Positions 54,227-63,673 of a DNA stretch of 64,000 bases are shown here, piece after piece (position 1 is the first letter of the stretch; each line of letters starts with the position of its first letter). The notes beneath the pieces are model-generated. The model was not told the origin of the DNA. It saw nothing but the letters and a program-made list of their open reading frames with translations, and searched no databases. The stretch is taken from positions 20,052 through 84,051 of the forward strand of contig QXPY01000003.1 in assembly GCA_003583745.1 (NCBI GenBank), given 5' to 3'. The position numbers were made by a program, and so were the translations under genes. The DNA is from Rhodocyclales bacterium GT-UBC. Lineage in GTDB: Bacteria > Pseudomonadota > Gammaproteobacteria > Burkholderiales > Rhodocyclaceae.

Positions 54227-55189
54227 ATGGACGTCAAAAAGGTCTTGCTGCTGGGGGGTAGCGGTTTTGTCGGTACCTACATCGCCAACCGTCTGTCGCA
54301 GCGCGGTATCGAAGTCACTATTCCGACCCGTCGGCGCGAGCGCACCAAGGCGCTGATCATCCAGCCGAACATCGAAATGCCGGAAGCCAATATTCATTGC
54401 GAAAAAGCGCTGACCGAGCTGATGCAAGGCCACGACGCGGTGATCAACCTGGTCGGCATCCTGCACAGCCGCGACGTCCAGCTGCCTTACAGCCGCGATT
54501 TCGCCGAAGCCCACGTCGAGCTGCCGAAGAAAATCATTGCCGCCTGCAAGGCCGCCGGTGTCCGTCGTCTGCTGCATATGAGCGCCCTCAAGGCCGATCC
54601 CAAGGGCCCCTCCGAATATCTCTGCTCGAAGGGCGAGGGCGAGGCCATCGTGCGTGCCGCCAGCCAGGACCTCGATGTGACGATTTTCCGTCCGTCGGTT
54701 ATTTTCGGTCTCGGCGACTCCTTCCTGTCGATGTTCGCCAGCGTCCTGAAAAAGCTGCCCGTCTTCCCGCTCGGTTTCGGCCATGCCCGCTTCCAGCCGG
54801 TCTGGGCGGCCGACGTCGCCGATGCCTTTGTGGACAGCCTGGGCAATGAAGCCACCTTCGGCCAGACCTACGACCTGGTCGGCCCCAAGGTTTATACGCT
54901 GCGCGAACTGGTCGACTACACCGCTCGGCTGACCGGCAGCAACGCCCGCATCATCGCCCTCTCCGAAGGCTGGGCCTACTTGCAGGCCGGCCTGATGTGG
55001 CTGGCGCCGAACCCGATGATGTCGCCGGACAACCTGCGTTCGATGCAGGTCGATAGCGTCGGCGAAGCCGGCTGCAATCCGCCGGCCGACTGGCAACCGA
55101 CGGCGCTCGAAGCCGTTGCCCCGACCTACATTGCGCTCAACACGCCCAAAGGCAAGCTCGACAGCTTCCGCTACCGGGCAGGGCGCTAA
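54227..55189 (+). CDS. NAD(P)-binding NDUFA9-like protein (atypical SDR)
   Basis: 320-aa Rossmann protein with nucleotide motif LLGGSGFVGTYIANRL and MSALKADPKGPSEYLCSKGE carrying the Tyr-x-x-x-Lys-like segment. It belongs to the complex I NDUFA9-like group of atypical short-chain dehydrogenases. Catalytic activity is uncertain. It is followed closely by cca. Confidence 0.87.
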   Translation: MDVKKVLLLGGSGFVGTYIANRLSQRGIEVTIPTRRRERTKALIIQPNIEMPEANIHCEKALTELMQGHDAVINLVGILHSRDVQLPYSRDFAEAHVELPKKIIAACKAAGVRRLLHMSALKADPKGPSEYLCSKGEGEAIVRAASQDLDVTIFRPSVIFGLGDSFLSMFASVLKKLPVFPLGFGHARFQPVWAADVADAFVDSLGNEATFGQTYDLVGPKVYTLRELVDYTARLTGSNARIIALSEGWAYLQAGLMWLAPNPMMSPDNLRSMQVDSVGEAGCNPPADWQPTALEAVAPTYIALNTPKGKLDSFRYRAGR

Positions 55190-55204
55190 GCCCGCCGACC
55201 GGCC

Positions 55205-56440
55205 GTGCAGATCTTCATCGTCGGCGGCGCCGTCCGCGACGAACTGCTCGGTCGGCCCAGTGCCGACCGCGATTACGTCGTCGTCGGTGCCACGCCGGAA
55301 GCCATGCTGACCAAGGGCTTCCGCCCCGTCGGCAAGGACTTCCCGGTATTCCTGCATCCGCAGTCGCATGAGGAATACGCGCTGGCCCGCACCGAGCGCA
55401 AGACGGGTCGCGGTTACCACGGCTTCACCTTTCATGCCGCGCCCGACGTCACGCTCGAGGCCGATCTCGCCCGCCGCGACCTGACCATCAACGCGATGGC
55501 CAAGGCCGACGATGGCAGCATCGTCGACCCCTTTGCCGGCCAGCAGGATCTGCGGAACAAGATCCTGCGCCATGTCGGCCCGGCCTTTGCCGAAGACCCG
55601 GTGCGCATCCTGCGCATTGCCCGCTTTGCCGCCCGCTTCGCCGATTTCACGATTGCCCCGGAAACGGCCGCCCTGATGCGGCAGATGGTTGTCGACGGCG
55701 AAGTCGATCATCTGGTCGCCGAGCGCGTCTGGCAGGAGCTGGCCAAGGGCCTGATGGAAAACCGGCCGTCGCGGATGTTCGAAGTCCTGCGCGAATGCGG
55801 TGCGCTGGCACGCTTGCTGCCAGAGGTCGATGCCCTGTTCGGCGTACCGCAACGGGCCGACTACCATCCGGAGATCGACGCCGGCATTCATACGCTGATG
55901 GTGATCGATCAGGCCGCCCGGCACGGCTTTCCGCTCACCGTGCGCTTTGCCGGCCTGACCCACGATCTGGGCAAGGCGACGACCCCGGCCGACATCCTGC
56001 CCCGGCATCTCGGCCACGAAGAGCGCAGCGTCCAACTGCTTGAAGCGATGACGCGCCGCCTGCGTGTCCCCAACGAATGCCGCGACCTCGCGTTGTTGAT
56101 GGCCCGCTATCACGGCAGCATTCATCGGGCCCCCGAACAACGCGCCGCCACCCTCGTCACGCTTCTCGAGAACACCGACGCCTTGCGCCGGCCTCAACGC
56201 TTTGCCGAATTGCTTGATGCCTGCCGTTGCGACTACACCGGCCGTCTCGGCTGGGAAGACAAGGCCTATGACAGCCCGCGATACTTGCTGGATGCCTTGG
56301 CAGCAGCCAGCCAGGTTCCGGCCGGGCAAATCGCCGCGGCCTGCCGAGACAAGGGTCTTATCCCGGAGAAAATTCGCATTGCCCGCATCGATGCGGTACG
56401 TGCCTGGCTAAATAATCCTGGAGACCAACCAGAGCAATAG
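55205..56440 (+). CDS. cca: CCA tRNA nucleotidyltransferase with HD domain
   Basis: 411-aa enzyme adding or repairing the tRNA 3' CCA. Class II motifs: GGAVRDELLG, metal-binding D-x-D in SADRDYVVVGA, RRDLTINAMA, EDPVRILRIARFAARF. The HD phosphohydrolase domain starts near residue 220 (HTLMVIDQAARHG, LTHDLGKATTP). Start is GTG at 55205. Confidence 0.96.
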   Translation: MQIFIVGGAVRDELLGRPSADRDYVVVGATPEAMLTKGFRPVGKDFPVFLHPQSHEEYALARTERKTGRGYHGFTFHAAPDVTLEADLARRDLTINAMAKADDGSIVDPFAGQQDLRNKILRHVGPAFAEDPVRILRIARFAARFADFTIAPETAALMRQMVVDGEVDHLVAERVWQELAKGLMENRPSRMFEVLRECGALARLLPEVDALFGVPQRADYHPEIDAGIHTLMVIDQAARHGFPLTVRFAGLTHDLGKATTPADILPRHLGHEERSVQLLEAMTRRLRVPNECRDLALLMARYHGSIHRAPEQRAATLVTLLENTDALRRPQRFAELLDACRCDYTGRLGWEDKAYDSPRYLLDALAAASQVPAGQIAAACRDKGLIPEKIRIARIDAVRAWLNNPGDQPEQ

Positions 56441-56605
56441 CGAAAAAAGCAGGACCGAAGCGAACGGAAAGCGATAGCGCCGACCGCGCAAGGAAACGGA
56501 CAAATCCCCCGGCAACTGACCGAATCGGATAAAGCGCGCCAAATGAGGGCTGACGATGCCGAGCACGAAAATCACGACGACCAGCGTCAACAGCCACTTG
56601 AACAT
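56408..56605 (-). CDS. DUF2905-family small membrane protein
   Basis: 65-aa protein with two membrane helices (WLLTLVVVIFVLGIVSPHLA and FPFASVLLFSLLLWLVSRII) and the family signature GQLPGDLS. ATG at 56605 with AAGG upstream. It overlaps the end of cca by 33 bp. Confidence 0.85.
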   Translation of the reverse strand: MFKWLLTLVVVIFVLGIVSPHLARFIRFGQLPGDLSVSLRGRRYRFPFASVLLFSLLLWLVSRII

Positions 56606-56666
56606 TTTGCCTTGCACAGCCGGGTAAAAAACCGCATTTAATCATGCTTCACCCCAACGAAACCGA

Positions 56667-57473
56667 ATGCTAAAAACCCAAATCGTCGAAGGCCTCGAAG
56701 TCTTCAGCTACTGTTCCACCGATAACACCAACCGCCCGCCGATCCTGTTCGTGCATGGCGCGTTCGCCGGCGGCTGGATGTGGACTGAAACCTTCATGCC
56801 CTTTCTCGCCGCAGCCGGATACTCCTGTCATGCGCTCTCTTTGCGAGGGCACGGCAGTAGCCACGGCAAAGAACATATCAACTGGCACTCGGTTAACGAC
56901 TATGTCGAAGATGTACGAACCGTTGCCGATTGGCTAGGCCAGACGCCCATCCTGATCGGTCACTCGATGGGCGGCTTCATCGTGCAGAAATACCTGGAAC
57001 GCGACACCGTACCCGCTGCAGCGCTACTCTGTTCAGTACCGCCGCAAGGCCTGATTGCCGCACAGTTTCACCTGATGTTCCAGAAACCGCAGTTGTTCAT
57101 GGACATCAACAACATCATGAGCGGCAACTATCCTGATACTGAAGTCTTGCGCGAAGCCCTCTTTGCCGGCGATATCGACGAAACCATGCTCACAGCCTGG
57201 CTGGGCCGGATGCAAACCGAGTCGCATCGCGCCTTATGGGATATGTCGATGTTCAATCTGCCCAACCTGCATGCGATGCACCGACCGCCGATGCTGATCC
57301 TCGGCGCCGAGCAGGATGTACTGGTCCCCGCCTTCCTGGTCCAGGCAACAGGGCAGACCTATGGTCTGCCGGTCCATATTTTCCGGGAAATGGGCCACGC
57401 CGTGACCCACGAAAAAGAATGGCCGCTGGTCGCGGCCACCTTGCGTGACTGGTTGGACAGCCTCAGGCCTTGA
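56667..57473 (+). CDS. Alpha/beta-fold hydrolase
   Basis: 268-aa hydrolase: oxyanion region FVHGAFAGGWMW, nucleophile elbow GHSMGGF, acid in LILGAEQDVLVP, catalytic His in EMGHAVTHEKEW. Substrate unknown. Confidence 0.88.
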   Translation: MLKTQIVEGLEVFSYCSTDNTNRPPILFVHGAFAGGWMWTETFMPFLAAAGYSCHALSLRGHGSSHGKEHINWHSVNDYVEDVRTVADWLGQTPILIGHSMGGFIVQKYLERDTVPAAALLCSVPPQGLIAAQFHLMFQKPQLFMDINNIMSGNYPDTEVLREALFAGDIDETMLTAWLGRMQTESHRALWDMSMFNLPNLHAMHRPPMLILGAEQDVLVPAFLVQATGQTYGLPVHIFREMGHAVTHEKEWPLVAATLRDWLDSLRP

Positions 57474-57654
57474 CGTCGATCTTGTTGCCGAGATGCGAAG
57501 GATTGCTCGGCGCTTGCGGGACGGCCTGCAACAGTTGCATTGCGTTCTGCTCCTGGATGTTCATGGCCTTCTTGAGGACCAGGGTACTCACGGCATCGCC
57601 GGTCATCGACTGGGATAACGCGGTACTTAAACTGCCGACCGAAGATACGTCCAT
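57463..57654 (-). CDS. YjfB-like putative motility protein
   Basis: 63-aa protein of the YjfB family (PF14070): MDVSSVGSLSTALSQSMTGD, then VLKKAMNIQEQNAMQLLQAV. Family members are linked to flagellar gene sets. It overlaps the convergent hydrolase by 11 bp. Confidence 0.8.
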   Translation of the reverse strand: MDVSSVGSLSTALSQSMTGDAVSTLVLKKAMNIQEQNAMQLLQAVPQAPSNPSHLGNKIDVKA

Positions 57655-57717
57655 GGCGTGCTTGCTCCAAACTGAATTCGCTATTACTTTAGTGTAGTAA
57701 GATTTTCGGATAAAGCA

Positions 57718-58674
57718 ATGAGTAAGTCCAAAGACTCGGAAACCGCATCGGCCATTCAGGATGCCATTCGCGCCAAACGCGAAGGCAGATCGAGTATTGC
57801 CGAGGACATTGCCGAGCTCGAGCGGGCGCTGCTGATCGACATCGAAAGCTTCGATCTGGAAGCCGCCGAACAGCGCGCCAGGCGCGAGCAGCTAGCCAAC
57901 TCCGGCGCCGGCATGGTCGACGCATCGCTGGTCTTTCCAACCATCGTTCCCACCCCGCAACCGGTGACCCCGGCCAAACCGGCCCCGCGTCCGACGCAAG
58001 CTCTGCCAATACTGGATCAAAGCGGCAGCAGCCTGCTCGATCAGTTGCGCCAGCAAGCCGAAATCCGTCAACGCCAGTTGCACAGCGAAATGACGGAGCG
58101 GACGGCACAGAACGAAATCATTGATCAGTCGCTCAAGCGCGTCTTCTTCTATCTGCACGATCTGGTTCAGCAACTCAACATCGTCAAGCCGGAGATTCCA
58201 CGCCCCTACCTGATCACCGACGAGCGAGAACTGCACGGACTGGCATGGCAGGAAGGATTTGCCGATTACCGGACGCAATCCCAAGCCGCCGGTGCATTGG
58301 TCGAGCTGGTCAGCTTTTCCTACCGGCTGAGCAGTTCGGACTCGCTCATCATCGAGCGCGACGGCACGGTAGTCGAGCGCTTCCGTACCCAACTATTCGA
58401 TTATGGTCTGCAATTCTCCTGCAAGGAATTCAAGAATGCCCGTCGCTATGTCGAACGTGCCGAATTCCATATCCAGCCTGCAGTCAGTGTGACCGCACGC
58501 TGGCGTGCCGATTTTACCCAGGGCAAGATCGTCCTGGAGGCCCGTAATCTGGAGCGGCTGGGAAGCATGAGCTACACCTTATCGCCTAGCGCGCTCGACA
58601 AGGACTTGATGGAAGAATTCGGTCGCCTCGTGCTGGGTCAGGCGAATCGCTTTCGGGAATTGGCCAAACGCTGA
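57718..58674 (+). CDS. Hypothetical 318-aa protein
   Basis: No family recognised. Residues 1-65 are charged and helical, 75-100 Pro-rich (PTIVPTPQPVTPAKPAPRPT), 105-160 a likely coiled coil, and ~165-310 a folded domain with alternating beta strands (FADYRTQSQAAGALVELVSF, VERAEFHIQPAVSVTARWRA). No signal peptide. It abuts the convergent methyltransferase gene with zero spacing and is divergent from the YjfB-like gene 63 bp away. Confidence 0.7.
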   Translation: MSKSKDSETASAIQDAIRAKREGRSSIAEDIAELERALLIDIESFDLEAAEQRARREQLANSGAGMVDASLVFPTIVPTPQPVTPAKPAPRPTQALPILDQSGSSLLDQLRQQAEIRQRQLHSEMTERTAQNEIIDQSLKRVFFYLHDLVQQLNIVKPEIPRPYLITDERELHGLAWQEGFADYRTQSQAAGALVELVSFSYRLSSSDSLIIERDGTVVERFRTQLFDYGLQFSCKEFKNARRYVERAEFHIQPAVSVTARWRADFTQGKIVLEARNLERLGSMSYTLSPSALDKDLMEEFGRLVLGQANRFRELAKR

Positions 58675-59835
58675 TTACAAGCGGTGACTTTGATCGCCGC
58701 TGGAAAATCCGCACAGGGTGCCGTCATCAATGCCGCGCCCCAGAGCAATGACCTTGAACAGTTCGCCCATCTCATGCGGCATCAGTAACTTGCTGACAGC
58801 GGCTGCGGCACGGATGTATTGGTGTGTCCCCGACTCCAGTTCGGCCAATCGGTCAAGGATTCCGCAATTGAGCAGGAATTGTCCCTGGCTGGTGTACCCC
58901 AGCAAATCAAGCCCGGCCGGATGAGCAGCAGCGATGATGGCCGTGAAATCGACATGCACGGTGACGTCCTGTAAGCCGGGAAGATAGAACGGATCTGGAT
59001 GAGCCTGATGCCGGTAGTGGCACATCAGGGTGCCGCGCGCCCGCTGCGGGTGATAGAACTCGCGCCGCGGGAAACCGTAGTCGATCAACAGCAGCGCGCC
59101 GGTAACCAGGCGATGTCCCCACTCGGCAGCCCAGGCCCGAGCCGCCAAACTGATTTCACTCTCGAACCCTGGCGGCAACTGACATTGCAAGCCAATTTCC
59201 CGCGCCGCTTCCAGTAAAGCGCCGCTGGCCGGGCGATCCCGCCAGACAAATGCCCCTGAAGCATCAACTGCGACACCACGCTGGGCGATACCGTCATCCT
59301 GCCAAACGACAATCTCCGCTGGCATTGCATCAAGCAACTCGTTGCCCAGTACGACGCCGGAAAAGTGCTCCGGCAAGGCATCCAGCCACGTAACCCGTGT
59401 CAGCAGATGTGGCGCCGCCTCGGTCAGGGTTTGCCGTTGGCGTTCCCGCAGATCGGCCGACAGGTCGAGAATCTGGTATTGAGCCGGCAAGGCCTCCAAG
59501 CGCTCCAGTTCGAGCAGCAGGTCAGCCGCCAGGCGTCCGGTACCGGCGCCAACTTCCAGGATAACCGGGGTTGATCGAGCCATGATCTCGGCCAATTGTC
59601 GGGCCAGGGCTTGGCCAAACAGGGCGCTCATGCCTGGCGCGGTGACGAAATCGCCGGCAGCACCGAATTTTTGCGCTCCTGCCGTGTAATACCCCAAGCC
59701 CGGTGCATAGAGCAGACGCTCCATGAAGCTCGCAAAAGATATCCAGCCACCTTGGGCTGCGATGTCCCGTCGGATTGCCTCGATCAGCCGCTGGCTGTGA
59801 TCTTGTGCTTCAGTTGAGGGCAGGGGCAGGGTCAT
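58675..59835 (-). CDS. MidA/NDUFAF7-type SAM-dependent methyltransferase
   Basis: 386-aa protein of the DUF185 family. ISFASFMERLLYAPGLGYYT at the N-terminus; SAM motif ILEVGAGTGRLAADLL; ALLLIDYGFPRREFYHPQRA later. The mitochondrial homologue methylates an arginine of a complex I subunit; the bacterial target is unknown. ATG at 59835. Confidence 0.9.
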   Translation of the reverse strand: MTLPLPSTEAQDHSQRLIEAIRRDIAAQGGWISFASFMERLLYAPGLGYYTAGAQKFGAAGDFVTAPGMSALFGQALARQLAEIMARSTPVILEVGAGTGRLAADLLLELERLEALPAQYQILDLSADLRERQRQTLTEAAPHLLTRVTWLDALPEHFSGVVLGNELLDAMPAEIVVWQDDGIAQRGVAVDASGAFVWRDRPASGALLEAAREIGLQCQLPPGFESEISLAARAWAAEWGHRLVTGALLLIDYGFPRREFYHPQRARGTLMCHYRHQAHPDPFYLPGLQDVTVHVDFTAIIAAAHPAGLDLLGYTSQGQFLLNCGILDRLAELESGTHQYIRAAAAVSKLLMPHEMGELFKVIALGRGIDDGTLCGFSSGDQSHRL

Positions 59836-60037
59836 GACGACTCGCAAAAATTCGGATTTTATCCGGCAAAACGGATTACGCCGCGCAAAACCGGGCCCTT
59901 TCCACCGTGGGAATTCGATCCATTAAGAAAACTTGCGGAATATCACCGGCTTGTCGCTAGCGGAGTCGGGTAAACTTCAAACTTTTACGCACCACCAATG
60001 CCGCCAGTGCACACGACGAGCTGGCAAACTGAGCACG

Positions 60038-60901
60038 ATGACGCCCTCCAATACCCTGCAAAAACTCCGTAAGCACCTCGAAAGCAACACCGGCAAAGCG
60101 ATCGGTGACTACAACATGATCGAGGATGGTGACACGATCCTGGTCTGCATCTCCGGCGGAAAAGACTCCTATACCTTGCTGGCCATGCTGATGGCGCTCC
60201 AACAGCGTGCACCGATCAAATTCCGTCTGATCGCAATGAATCTGGATCAGAAACAGCCGGGTTTTCCCGCCGATATCCTGCCTAACTACTTCCAATCCCT
60301 GGGCATTGAATACCGTATCGTCGAAGCGGACACCTACTCGATCGTCAAGGACAAAATCCCGGAAGGCAAAACTACTTGTTCGCTTTGTTCCCGTCTGCGG
60401 CGCGGCATCATCTACAAAACGGCGAAGGAATTAGGCGCCAACAAGATTGCCTTGGGCCACCATCGCGACGACATGGTCCACACACTATTCCTCAACCTGC
60501 TCTTCGGCGGCAGGATGAAAGCAATGCCCCCCAAACTCGTGACCGACGACAAGGCCCATATCGTGATCCGCCCGTTAGCCTACTGCTCGGAAAGCGATAT
60601 CGCCAAGTTTGCCCGGGGCATGGAGTTTCCGATCATTCCATGCAATCTCTGCGGTTCACAGGAAAACCTGCAACGCCAGAAAATTCGGGAAATGATGCAA
60701 GATTGGGACAAACGCTATCCCGGCCGTACCGAGTCGGTATTTACCGCAATGCAACAGATCGTCCCCTCGCATCTGGCCGATGCCGATTTGTTCGATTTTC
60801 GCGGTCTGACGCTGGATACCCCGGTTGAAGAGGGCGATATTGCCTTTGACAGCCCTGAGATGCCGATCAGCGGGACAATCCCGATCAGCATCTCAGCATA
60901 A
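60038..60901 (+). CDS. ttcA: tRNA 2-thiocytidine(32) synthetase TtcA
   Basis: 287-aa ATP-dependent thiolase that uses a 4Fe-4S cluster. PP-loop SGGKDS; cysteine pairs CSLC and [15 protein letters not shown] and [15 protein letters not shown] are family motifs. The ATG at 60038 gives [15 protein letters not shown]; the open frame to 59933 upstream is not needed. Confidence 0.95.
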   Translation: MTPSNTLQKLRKHLESNTGKAIGDYNMIEDGDTILVCISGGKDSYTLLAMLMALQQRAPIKFRLIAMNLDQKQPGFPADILPNYFQSLGIEYRIVEADTYSIVKDKIPEGKTTCSLCSRLRRGIIYKTAKELGANKIALGHHRDDMVHTLFLNLLFGGRMKAMPPKLVTDDKAHIVIRPLAYCSESDIAKFARGMEFPIIPCNLCGSQENLQRQKIREMMQDWDKRYPGRTESVFTAMQQIVPSHLADADLFDFRGLTLDTPVEEGDIAFDSPEMPISGTIPISISA

Positions 60902-60964
60902 TTACAGACAGCACAATCGGTTTATAATCAAGAACTCTCTCACCTAGTGCCCAGATCGCCGTCG

Positions 60965-61855
60965 ATGAGTAGCCAACAACGCAAGTTATTTGTCATGTTT
61001 GCCGACGTTTCGGGAAGTGCCCGGCTTTTTGAACGCTTGGGCGACACCGAAGCCATGCACGCAGTCGAGCGCTGTCTGAAGAGAATGAACCGCTCGATTG
61101 ACGGCTATCGGGGCCACACGGTTCAGATCGTCGGTGACGAATTGCTGGCAGCCTTCGAATCGGCGGAGGACGCCTGTCAGGCGTCAATCGACATGCAACA
61201 GCGTATCGCTGATTTGCCGCCGGTTTCCGGCCTTAAGCTGACCATCCGTATTGGTCTCCATGTCGGTCTGGTCACCGAAGAGAGCGATGGCCAACTCAGT
61301 GGTGAAGTCATCACTACGGCCGCCCGCATCGTCGGCACAGCGAGGCGCGATCAGATCTTGGCCAGCTCGCACCTGATCGGCGAGCTGCCGAAAAGTGGCA
61401 GCGTCAATTTTCGGGAAATGCCCGATCTGGAGGCTGTTCGTCAAAACGACGAACAATTGAAACTGTTCCTGATCGAATGGGTCAGCCAGTCGGTAATCGA
61501 TGCAGCGCCCAGCGCCCCCAGCATCCAGCCGCCACGCCGTCTATGCGTACGTTACAGGGGAAAGGCACATCTTCTGGACGATAAGACTCCGGTACTGACC
61601 TTGGGACGCGATCTCGGCAACAAGTTGCAGGTGGAAGATCGCAAGGCTTCTCGCCTGCACGCCCGGATTGAGCGCCGATCGGATGGCTATTACCTGGTAG
61701 ACACCAGCACCAATGGCACTTTCGTCTGCTTCACGGGAAAACAGGAAATCATGATACGTCGCCACGAAATTCTGCTAGAAGGTAATGGCGGCATTTGCTT
61801 CGGTACATCGCGCAACGACCCTACGGCGGAAATAGCCGACTTCGAGCACCTCTGA
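60965..61855 (+). CDS. Class III nucleotidyl cyclase-like domain fused to FHA domain
   Basis: 296-aa protein. The cyclase-like domain (~8-175) has the first metal Asp in MFADVSGSARLFE and the second in IVGDELLAAF. Where active enzymes have the transition-state Asn (VNxAAR) it has VITTAARI, so Asn is replaced by Thr while Arg remains. A C-terminal FHA domain (~205-285; LTLGRDLGNKLQVEDRKASR then LHARIE) binds phospho-Thr. A -10-like TATAAT occurs at 60922-60929. It is perhaps a sensor or pseudo-cyclase. Confidence 0.82.
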   Translation: MSSQQRKLFVMFADVSGSARLFERLGDTEAMHAVERCLKRMNRSIDGYRGHTVQIVGDELLAAFESAEDACQASIDMQQRIADLPPVSGLKLTIRIGLHVGLVTEESDGQLSGEVITTAARIVGTARRDQILASSHLIGELPKSGSVNFREMPDLEAVRQNDEQLKLFLIEWVSQSVIDAAPSAPSIQPPRRLCVRYRGKAHLLDDKTPVLTLGRDLGNKLQVEDRKASRLHARIERRSDGYYLVDTSTNGTFVCFTGKQEIMIRRHEILLEGNGGICFGTSRNDPTAEIADFEHL

Positions 61856-61862
61856 TCGGCCA

Positions 61863-61893
61863 AGGATCGATTACCCGTAGATAATCGATCCAA
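61863..61893. terminator. Inverted repeat between cyclase-FHA gene and psiF-like gene
   Basis: GGATCGATTA ... TAATCGATCC, a perfect 10-bp repeat with an 8-nt loop between convergent genes. No long T-run. Confidence 0.4.
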
Positions 61894-61906
61894 CAAAGCT
61901 AGGCCA

Positions 61907-62167
61907 TTACTTGGCAGCGGCTTGTGCGTCCGCAACGCACTTTTTCATGAAACTATTCTTTGCTGCACCGGCGAGCTTCTTTTCACCAGCTGTTGCGGCG
62001 CACTTCGCTTCTTCGGGCGACTGCGCATCAGCCTGACATTTCTTCAGGAAACTATTCTTGGCCGCACCAGCCAATTTCTTTTCAGCAGCGCGGGCAGCGC
62101 AATCGTCGGCGGCATAAACAGAGGACGCCGCACAAGCAACCGCGATCAATGCAATCAGCTTCTTCAT
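61907..62167 (-). CDS. PsiF-repeat periplasmic protein
   Basis: 86-aa exported protein: signal peptide MKKLIALIAVACAASSVYA, then two tandem PsiF repeats EKKLAGAAKNSF(L/M)KKC. In E. coli PsiF is phosphate-starvation induced. No pho box was identified here. ATG at 62167 with AGGAG upstream. Confidence 0.87.
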   Translation of the reverse strand: MKKLIALIAVACAASSVYAADDCAARAAEKKLAGAAKNSFLKKCQADAQSPEEAKCAATAGEKKLAGAAKNSFMKKCVADAQAAAK

Positions 62168-62222
62168 CTCACATCTCCTGGAGCAGGTTGGGAACATAAA
62201 ATGCCGCTGCACTATCGATGAA

Positions 62223-63158
62223 TCAGGCATCATCGTCAAGCATCATGCGCTGCTGACGATCCATGAAGTCCTGCATGCTATCGATTCCACGCAATTGCAG
62301 GATGGTATTTCTCACAGCAGCCTCGAGCAGGACCGCCAAATTGCGCCCGGCCGCCACCGGAATCAGGACCTTGCGAACCTGGACGCCCAAAACCTCCTGG
62401 CTTTGCGCGTCAAGCGGCAAACGCGGCGCATCGTTACCGGCCACCGTCTTTTGCAAATGAACGATCAGTTTGAGCTTCATTTTGCGACGCGAGGCCGTTT
62501 CGCCAAAAATGGTCCGGATGTTGAGCAAGCCGAGACCGCGCACTTCGAGAAAATCGCGCAACATGCCAGGGCAACGCCCTTCGATCGTGGTCGGCGCAAT
62601 TCTGGCCATTTCAACCACATCATCGGCAACCAGTCCGTGACCGCGCGAAATCAACTCCAGAGCCAGTTCGGACTTGCCGACCCCGGAGTCGCCAGTGATC
62701 AGCACCCCCATACCGAGTACGTCCATGAATACACCGTGGAGATTCACCGTATCTGCCAAACGGGAGGACAGGTAGATTCGCAGCAGGTCGATTACTGCCG
62801 AACAGGGTTTCGGCGAAAAGATCAGCGGTGTATTCGAGCTTTGACAGGCATCAACGACGATTTCAGGCGGCGTCAGTCCGTCGGCAACGATCACGGCCGG
62901 CGGCTGGGCGGCCAGCAGGTCGTTGAACATCTGCCCGAAACGACGCTCGCCAATACGCAAGGCCCAGTCGTACTCGGCCTGGCCCATGACCTGGAGACGC
63001 TCCGGGTGAATCACATTGATATGGCCCACCACATCGGCGCCGTAATTGTTGGACAGCTTGATCTCGATCCGTCGATCCGACTGATGACCGCTCATCCAAT
63101 TGAATAGCAGCTTTTCCCGATTGTCCTCGTAAAGCTGGACGAGGTTGATATGGCGCAC
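62223..63158 (-). CDS. hprK: HPr kinase/phosphorylase
   Basis: 311-aa bifunctional enzyme acting on HPr Ser46. Walker A GDSGVGKSELALELI; signature EVRGLGLLNIRTIFGE; N-terminal domain ~1-135. Start is GTG at 63158. Its likely substrate is the HPr at 30.6 kb. Gene order hpf-ptsN-hprK is the common proteobacterial rpoN-downstream arrangement. Confidence 0.95.
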   Translation of the reverse strand: MRHINLVQLYEDNREKLLFNWMSGHQSDRRIEIKLSNNYGADVVGHINVIHPERLQVMGQAEYDWALRIGERRFGQMFNDLLAAQPPAVIVADGLTPPEIVVDACQSSNTPLIFSPKPCSAVIDLLRIYLSSRLADTVNLHGVFMDVLGMGVLITGDSGVGKSELALELISRGHGLVADDVVEMARIAPTTIEGRCPGMLRDFLEVRGLGLLNIRTIFGETASRRKMKLKLIVHLQKTVAGNDAPRLPLDAQSQEVLGVQVRKVLIPVAAGRNLAVLLEAAVRNTILQLRGIDSMQDFMDRQQRMMLDDDA

Positions 63159-63166
63159 GGGGAGAA

Positions 63167-63613
63167 TCAGGCCTGAAACAGGGCAACGATGGCAGCGGGG
63201 TCGGCTGCAGTCTGCAAAGACTCACGGAAAGGACGCTCGGCAAAACGCTGCGCCAACTCGGAGAGAATCTGCAAATGCTGTTCGGTCGCCTGTTCTGGCA
63301 CCAGCAGTACAAACAGCAAATTGACCGGACGACCGTCCGGTGAATCAAATGGAACCGGGGTGGCCAGGCGAATGAAGGCGCCGGCTGCTTGCTTGAGCCC
63401 CTTGATACGGCCATGCGGGATGGCAATGCCTTGCCCCAGGCCGGTAGAACCCAGCTTTTCACGGGCGAACAGACTGTCGAACACGACAGCGCGGGCAATA
63501 CCGAGATGACTCTCGAAGAGCATGCCGGCTTGTTCGAATACCCGCTTCTTGCTGCTGGCTTCCAGATCGAGCAGGACCTGCGAGGCAGACAGGATGTTGG
63601 ATAAGGGATTCAT
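63167..63613 (-). CDS. ptsN: Nitrogen-regulatory PTS EIIA (PtsN)
   Basis: 148-aa EIIA-Ntr with phospho-His67 in GIAIPHGRIKG. Fructose-type EIIA fold; it modulates potassium transport and nitrogen-related regulation in other proteobacteria. 8 bp upstream of hprK. Confidence 0.94.
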   Translation of the reverse strand: MNPLSNILSASQVLLDLEASSKKRVFEQAGMLFESHLGIARAVVFDSLFAREKLGSTGLGQGIAIPHGRIKGLKQAAGAFIRLATPVPFDSPDGRPVNLLFVLLVPEQATEQHLQILSELAQRFAERPFRESLQTAADPAAIVALFQA

Positions 63614-63633
63614 AGGAAAGATGCGAAAACGAC

Positions 63634-63663
63634 AAAGGCCGCGACAAGGCGGTCGCGGCCTTT
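63634..63663 (-). terminator. Strong hairpin between hpf and ptsN
   Basis: AAAGGCCGCGAC ... GTCGCGGCCTTT, 12-bp perfect stem in the 60-bp gap; only three Ts follow, so it may terminate part of the transcript or protect hpf mRNA. Confidence 0.55.
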
Positions 63664-63673
63664 GAGCACGGGC

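Noticed and set aside
54083..56329. 748-codon open frame on minus opposite the NDUFA9-like gene and cca
   Set aside because: It spans two well-supported plus-strand genes and carries no domain signature.
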